DNA of 64,000 nucleotides from KBS50 sp042666615 (GTDB lineage Bacteria; Actinomycetota; Actinomycetes; Mycobacteriales; Micromonosporaceae): contig NZ_JBHTDD010000029.1 of the NCBI RefSeq assembly GCF_042666615.1, forward strand, positions 14,759-78,758, written 5' to 3'. Below are positions 60,265-64,000 of this stretch, one piece after another. The translations under genes were made by a program, and so were the position numbers. How positions within the stretch are numbered: the stretch's first letter is position 1; the number at the start of each line of letters is the position of its first letter. The notes beneath the pieces are model-generated. The model saw only the letters and a program-made list of their open reading frames with translations. It was not told the DNA's origin and did not search any database.

Positions 60265-60456
60265 TCAGTACGACAGGCCCGGCTGCGGTCCGTTCACCCG
60301 CCGGCGGCGGAGCACCACCTGACGGGTGCCGTCCCGGAACAGCTGCACCCGGGCCAGTTCCCAGCCCGAGAACTCCGCCTGGATCGCCAGTTGCGCCGCC
60401 GCCGTCACCCGGTCGACATTCGCTGGTAACCGCAGCGGCGCGTATTCGTAGTCCAT
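60265..60456 (-). CDS. DUF5703 protein
   Basis: This 63-residue protein (MDYEYAPLRLPANVDRVTAA, then QAEFSGWELARVQLFRDGTRQVVLRRR) matches the small actinobacterial DUF5703 family: a beta-alpha-beta-beta fold of unknown function. Starts 9 or 18 nt upstream are possible. It faces the acidic hypothetical gene tail to tail with 32 bp between. Confidence 0.75.
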   Translation of the reverse strand: MDYEYAPLRLPANVDRVTAAAQLAIQAEFSGWELARVQLFRDGTRQVVLRRRRVNGPQPGLSY

Positions 60457-60558
60457 GGGCTCCATGCTGCCCATCGGGACGGCCGTCCGCCAGCCCCTGA
60501 ACCGCCCGCCGCGGCCGTCGGGTCCCGCCCGCCGCGGCCGCCCGGGCGGACCGTTGTC

Positions 60559-61530
60559 TCAGCCGTCGGTCTCCGGATAACCCAGCGGCTGCGCGGACAC
60601 GTCGTCCAGTGCCCGGGCGATCTCCGCCGGCAGGGTCATTCGCTCCACCTGCAGCGCGCCCAACAGTTGCCCGATGGTGCGGGCGCCGAGGATCGGCGCC
60701 ACCACCCCGGGCCGGTCGCGGACCCAGGCCAGCGCCACCTCCAGCGGCGAGACACCCAACCCACCGGCGGCCGTGGAGACCGCCTCCACGATGCTGGAGC
60801 ACCGTGGCTCCAGGTACCGCGCGACGAACCGTTCGTAGTGCGGGCTCGCGGCCCGCGAGTCCGCGGGCCGGCCGTGGCGGTACTTGCCGGTGAGCACCCC
60901 GCGACCGAGCGGTGACCACGGCAGCACGCCGAGCCCGAGCGCCGCGCAGGCGGGCACCACCTCCCGCTCGATGCCCCGCTCCAGCAATGAGTACTCCACC
61001 TGGGTGGCGATCACCGGGGACCGGCCGGGGAACGCCGCCTGCCAGGTCGCCGCCCGGGCGGTCTGCCAACCGGAGAAGTTGGAGACCCCCACATACCGGA
61101 CCCGGCCGCTGTGCACCGCCTGGTCCAGCGCCGCGAGCGTTTCCTCCAGCGGGGTGTCCGGGTCGTACCCGTGTACCTGCCAGAGGTCGACGTAGTCCGT
61201 GCCCAGCCGACGCAACGAGGCGTCCAGGGTACGCAGCAGGTGGCCACGCGAGTTGTCGCGGCGACGGGTGGCGCCGGGGCGCAGGCCGGCCTTGGTGGCG
61301 ATGAGCACCTCGTCGCGGGACACCAGCCCACCCAGCAGCGAACCGATCACCGACTCGGCGTCCCCGTCGCCGTACACGTCGGCGGTGTCCACCAGGTTGC
61401 CACCGGCGTCGAGGTAGCTCTTGAGCTGGGCGGCCGCGTCGTCTGCGTCGGTGTCCCGACCCCAGGTCATGGTGCCGAGCGCGAGCCGGGAAACCGCCAG
61501 CCCGCTTCGGCCGAGCGGTCGCTGCTGCAT
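60559..61530 (-). CDS. Aldo/keto reductase
   Basis: This 323-residue TIM-barrel oxidoreductase has the catalytic tetrad positions visible in NLVDTADVYGDGDAE (Asp, Tyr), LIATKAG (Lys) and VDLWQVHGYDP (His), with VSNFSGWQ and PILGARTIGQLLGAL for NADPH. It resembles the AKR11/YajO-type group. The ATG at 61530 is 7 nt after TACAGT; longer in-frame forms are rejected. It is divergent from the F420 oxidoreductase gene. Confidence 0.92.
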   Translation of the reverse strand: MQQRPLGRSGLAVSRLALGTMTWGRDTDADDAAAQLKSYLDAGGNLVDTADVYGDGDAESVIGSLLGGLVSRDEVLIATKAGLRPGATRRRDNSRGHLLRTLDASLRRLGTDYVDLWQVHGYDPDTPLEETLAALDQAVHSGRVRYVGVSNFSGWQTARAATWQAAFPGRSPVIATQVEYSLLERGIEREVVPACAALGLGVLPWSPLGRGVLTGKYRHGRPADSRAASPHYERFVARYLEPRCSSIVEAVSTAAGGLGVSPLEVALAWVRDRPGVVAPILGARTIGQLLGALQVERMTLPAEIARALDDVSAQPLGYPETDG

Positions 61531-61537
61531 GAGACGA

Positions 61538-61543
61538 ACTGTA
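61538..61543 (-). promoter_or_regulatory. -10 box TACAGT, leaderless aldo/keto reductase mRNA
   Basis: TACAGT, 7-nt spacer, ATG at 61530. No ribosome site is seen. Confidence 0.6.
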
Positions 61544-61710
61544 TTCTGCTTCGCCACCGCCCGATATCCTCGCTCCCGGTGAACCGCCGTCGAAGATCCG
61601 ACTCCGGCGGGGAGGTTGCCTGGTCCGGCGCGTCGGGGCGGCCGGTGGTCAGGGGGCCCACCGCTATTGCGTACCCTGGTGCGACTCGTGGTGCGGGATG
61701 GGGAGGACCA

Positions 61711-62763
61711 GTGCGACTCGGGCTCAGCCTCGGATACCAGACGGCGTGGAGCACACCGGCGGACCACCTGGCGATGGCCCAGGAGGCGGACCGTCTGGGG
61801 TACTCGGTGGTGTGGGCGGCGGAGGCGTACGGATCCGACTCACCGAGCATGCTTGCCTGGATGGCCGGGCAGACCGAGCAGATCGACCTGGGTTCGGCGG
61901 TGATGCAGATCCCCGGGCGGACCCCGGCGATGACCGCGATGACCGCGGCCACCATCGACGCCCTCTCCGGCGGCCGGTTCCGGCTCGGCCTCGGCGTTTC
62001 CGGGCCGCAGGTGTCGGAGGGCTGGCACGGCGTCCGGTTCGCCAAGCCGCTCGCGCGCACCCGGGAGTACGTCGACATCGTCAACCTGGCCGTGGCCCGC
62101 AAGCAGGTCGAGTACGCCGGGAAGCACTACACCCTGCCGCTGCCGGACGGCCCCGGTAAGGCGCTGAAGCTGGGCTTCCACCCACCGCGCGAGCACATCC
62201 CGGTATACCTGGCCGCGGTCGGGCCGAAGAACCTCGAACTGGCCGGCGAGATCGCCGACGGCTGGTTGGCCATCTTCTACGCCCCGGAGTTCGCCGACGA
62301 ACAACTCGCCTCGGTGGCGGCCGGACGGGCCAGGGCCGGCCGCGAACTGGCCGGCTTCGACGTGGTGCCGAGCGTCCCGGTGGTGGTCGGCGACGACGTG
62401 GCCTCCTGCGCCGAGTTGGTCCGTTGGTACGCGGCGCTCTACGTGGGGGGCATGGGCAGCCGCGAGCAGAACTTCTACAACCAGCTCGCCACCCGGATGG
62501 GCTACGGCGACGCCGCCCGCGAGGTGCAGGACCTCTACCTGGCCAAGCGCCAGCGCGACGCCGCCGCGGCGGTGCCGCTGGAGTTCATCGACCGGACATC
62601 CCTGCTCGGTCCGAAGGAGCGGATCGCCGACCGGATGCGGGCGTACGCGGAGGCCGGGGTCACCACGCTGTCGGTGACGCTGTTCGTCGCCGACCGGGAG
62701 AGCGGGATCGCCACCCTGCGCACCTGCGCCGAGGCGCTGGAGCTGTCCGGTGTTGCCGGGTGA
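61711..62763 (+). CDS. LLM-class F420-dependent oxidoreductase
   Basis: This 350-residue luciferase-like barrel protein reads MRLGLSLGYQTAW, SVVWAAEAYGSDSPSMLAWMAGQTEQIDLGSAVMQIPGRTPAMTAM and SGGRFRLGLGVSGPQVSEGWHG, the F420 LLM pattern in actinobacteria (Rv3520c-like). It should reduce or oxidise an unknown substrate with F420. The GTG at 61711 has GGGAGG 5 nt upstream. Its TGA is the first GTGA of the 62-bp repeat. Confidence 0.92.
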   Translation: MRLGLSLGYQTAWSTPADHLAMAQEADRLGYSVVWAAEAYGSDSPSMLAWMAGQTEQIDLGSAVMQIPGRTPAMTAMTAATIDALSGGRFRLGLGVSGPQVSEGWHGVRFAKPLARTREYVDIVNLAVARKQVEYAGKHYTLPLPDGPGKALKLGFHPPREHIPVYLAAVGPKNLELAGEIADGWLAIFYAPEFADEQLASVAAGRARAGRELAGFDVVPSVPVVVGDDVASCAELVRWYAALYVGGMGSREQNFYNQLATRMGYGDAAREVQDLYLAKRQRDAAAAVPLEFIDRTSLLGPKERIADRMRAYAEAGVTTLSVTLFVADRESGIATLRTCAEALELSGVAG

Positions 62764-62883
62764 GGGCGAGGAGTGAGCCGGGTTTGCGAGCCCCGCAGTC
62801 GCGAACGAACGGTGTGATTGGGTGAGCGCGAGGAGTGAGCCGGGTTTGCGAGCCCCGCAGTCGCGAACGAACGGTGTGATCGA
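62760..62883 (+). repeat. Two tandem 62-bp repeats starting at a GTGA stop
   Basis: Units start at 62760 and 62822, each GTGAG(G/C)GCGAGGAGTGAGCC, then the shared core GGGTTTGCGAGCCCCGCAG and a tail TCGCGAACGAACGGTGTGAT. A third GTGA at 62884 begins GTGACGG, the same heptamer that starts the gene after the 47.7-kb copies. The first TGA is the stop of the F420 oxidoreductase. Confidence 0.92.
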
Positions 62884-62967
62884 GTGACGGAGCACGGCGC
62901 GCGAATCGTCGAACACCGCGCGTGGGTGTCTCATGGCGGCGCCGGACGAGACGAGGTGCCGGCGTGA
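62884..62967 (+). CDS. Possible 27-residue leader peptide before uppP
   Basis: GTG right after the repeat opens a frame beginning VTEHGARIVEHRAWV and ending in TGA that overlaps the uppP GTG (GTGA). It might be the remnant of a longer gene whose 5' part was displaced by the repeat, or a coupling leader. The evidence is weak. Confidence 0.3.
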   Translation: MTEHGARIVEHRAWVSHGGAGRDEVPA

Positions 62968-63791
62968 GCTGGGTCGAGATCATCGTCTTGGGCATCGTGC
63001 AGGGGCTCACCGAGTTCCTGCCGATCAGCTCGTCGGCGCACCTGCGGATCACCTCGGCGATCTTCTTCGAGCAGGACGCGGGTGCGTCCTTCACGGCGGT
63101 CACCCAGCTCGGCACCGAGGCCGCGGTACTCGTCTACTTCGCCAAGGACATCTGGCGACTCACCCGGACCTGGGTGGTCGGCCTGTGGGACAAATCGGTC
63201 CGGCCGAGCCTGGACTACCGGATGGCGTGGTACGTGATCATCGGGTCGATCCCGATCGGGCTGTTCGGCTTCCTGTTCAAGGACCAGATCCGTTCCGCCG
63301 CCCGTAACCTGTGGTTGGTCGCCACCACCCTGATCGTCTTCGCGTTCGTCCTGGCGTTCGCCGAGTACTGGGGGCGGCAGACCCGGCTGCTCAAGAACTT
63401 CACCATGCGCGACGGCGTGCTGATGGGTCTCGCCCAGGCGATGGCGCTGATCCCCGGGGTGTCCCGGTCCGGCGCCACGCTCACCGCCGGACTGTTGCTC
63501 AACCTGACCCGGGAGACCGCGGCGCGCTACTCGTTCCTGCTGGCCATTCCGGCGGTGGTGATGTCCGGTCTGTTCAGCGTGCCAGACGTGTTCGACACCA
63601 GCGGTCACGCCCCGTCCGGGGCGCAGATGGTCGTCGCCACCGTGATCGCCTTCGTGGTGGGTTACGCGGCCATCGCCTGGCTGTTGCGCTTCGTCGCGCA
63701 TCACACCCTGTACGTTTTCGTGCTCTACCGGGTGGCCCTGGGCAGCCTGGTGATCGCGCTTCTCATGACCGGCACCATCGCCGCCACCTAA
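62964..63791 (+). CDS. uppP: Undecaprenyl-diphosphate phosphatase
   Basis: This 275-residue membrane phosphatase (BacA type) recycles the undecaprenyl carrier for peptidoglycan and other wall polymers. IVQGLTEFLPISSSAHLRI near residue 12 and IPGVSRSGATLTAGL near 180 are the two family motifs with the catalytic Glu, Ser and Arg. About eight helices are predicted. The GTG at 62964 follows GAGGTG and begins the conserved SWVEIIVLGIVQ. Confidence 0.95.
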   Translation: MSWVEIIVLGIVQGLTEFLPISSSAHLRITSAIFFEQDAGASFTAVTQLGTEAAVLVYFAKDIWRLTRTWVVGLWDKSVRPSLDYRMAWYVIIGSIPIGLFGFLFKDQIRSAARNLWLVATTLIVFAFVLAFAEYWGRQTRLLKNFTMRDGVLMGLAQAMALIPGVSRSGATLTAGLLLNLTRETAARYSFLLAIPAVVMSGLFSVPDVFDTSGHAPSGAQMVVATVIAFVVGYAAIAWLLRFVAHHTLYVFVLYRVALGSLVIALLMTGTIAAT

Positions 63792-63847
63792 CCCACCCCG
63801 ACCGCTCACGCCCACCCCCGCCCCGGCCCGGCCCCATCTTCGCGCGC

Positions 63848-63917
63848 CGATCTTGGACTTCTGGCTCGCGCAAACAGGGTCTAAGGGGGCATAACGCCAA
63901 CCTCAAGCGCAAGATCG
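63848..63917. repeat. Short palindrome CGATCTTG...CAAGATCG with internal conserved segment
   Basis: CGATCTTG (63848-63855) and CAAGATCG (63910-63917) bracket a 54-nt segment containing GGGTCTAAGGGGGCATAACG. Arms are only 8 bp, but position (after the uppP stop), GATC ends and the following G-rich tract match the other intergenic palindromes. Confidence 0.5.
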
Positions 63918-64000
63918 TGGGGCGTGGGCGTGGGCGTGGGGCGTGGGCGTGGGGCGTGGGGGTGGGGCGTGGGGCGTGGGCGTGGGGCGTGGGCGTGGGG
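63918..64000 (+). repeat. GGGCGT/GGGGCGT tandem tract to the window edge
   Basis: About 83 nt of units GGGCGT and GGGGCGT follow the palindrome and run off the window. Each unit has a run of three or four G, so the + strand can form G-quadruplexes. Copy number cannot be known from this window. Confidence 0.85.

Overview
The window is GC-rich actinobacterial chromosome, most likely from the Micromonosporaceae (Micromonospora-like). This rests on the extreme third-position GC bias, frequent GTG starts, many apparent leaderless starts (a TANNNT box 6-8 nt before the start codon), and gene content: treXYZ, a GpgS-type glucosyltransferase, SecA2, GAF-ANTAR, F420-type LLM oxidoreductase, Rv2629-like baeRF, DUF3140 and DUF5703. 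The genus is inference. I saw no rRNA, tRNA, CRISPR array, prophage or intact insertion sequence.

Layout. 1-4.5 kb: tail of an OmpR-type regulator with its histidine kinase, an AraC regulator, a VOC protein, and citrate synthase with a strong terminator. 4.7-11 kb: the treX-treY-treZ operon (trehalose from glycogen). 11-15.8 kb: FkbM methyltransferase, CDP-alcohol phosphatidyltransferase, a 129-bp MITE-like inverted repeat, a glutamate-cysteine ligase family enzyme, a deleted alpha/beta-hydrolase pseudogene and a membrane protein. 16-21.8 kb: a baeRF protein overlapping a pyruvate-oxidase-like ThDP enzyme, an unknown protein and a sigma factor fused to a STAS domain. 21.8-29 kb: ctaD, a DUF4383 protein, a GT4-type glycosyltransferase and gpgS, then divergent Gfo/Idh and MDR dehydrogenases. 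29-39 kb: secA2, GAF-ANTAR regulator, DUF2231 and ankyrin proteins, a receiver-less winged-helix regulator, a uridine-kinase-like protein, a DksA-type zinc-finger protein, DUF72, GH15 and DUF2267. 39-43.4 kb: a Tat/lipoprotein and an ECF sigma factor that diverge from twin ECF-type promoters, followed by a putative anti-sigma factor, a CPBP protease and a second DUF72. 43.5-47 kb: an MFS transporter, a small membrane protein, and a four-repeat Gly/Asp-rich peptide gene next to a JmjC oxygenase. 47-52 kb: a four-gene operon around an FtsK/SpoIIIE ATPase with a WXG-sized helical protein. 52-64 kb: NYN-domain protein, ClpC-like unfoldase, DUF3140, LysR, hemerythrin, M20 hydrolase, DUF5703, aldo/keto reductase, F420 oxidoreductase and UppP.

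How the parts work together. Several genes bear on storage carbohydrate and compatible solutes: TreX debranches glycogen, TreY and TreZ make trehalose, a GH15 enzyme may hydrolyse trehalose or related glucosides, and GpgS makes glucosylglycerate phosphate. Envelope functions include SecA2, UppP, the phosphatidyltransferase and the FtsK cluster. The candidate new system is the repeat peptide plus JmjC oxygenase pair (45.36-46.94 kb), which looks like a multi-core modified-peptide locus. The FtsK operon is a second candidate.

The non-coding structure is also notable. Long, often perfect palindromes with GATC near their ends sit between genes; two of them, at 31.5 and 43.5 kb, are copies of the same element. 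A 59/62-bp tandem repeat family starts exactly at a GTGA stop codon in two separate places.
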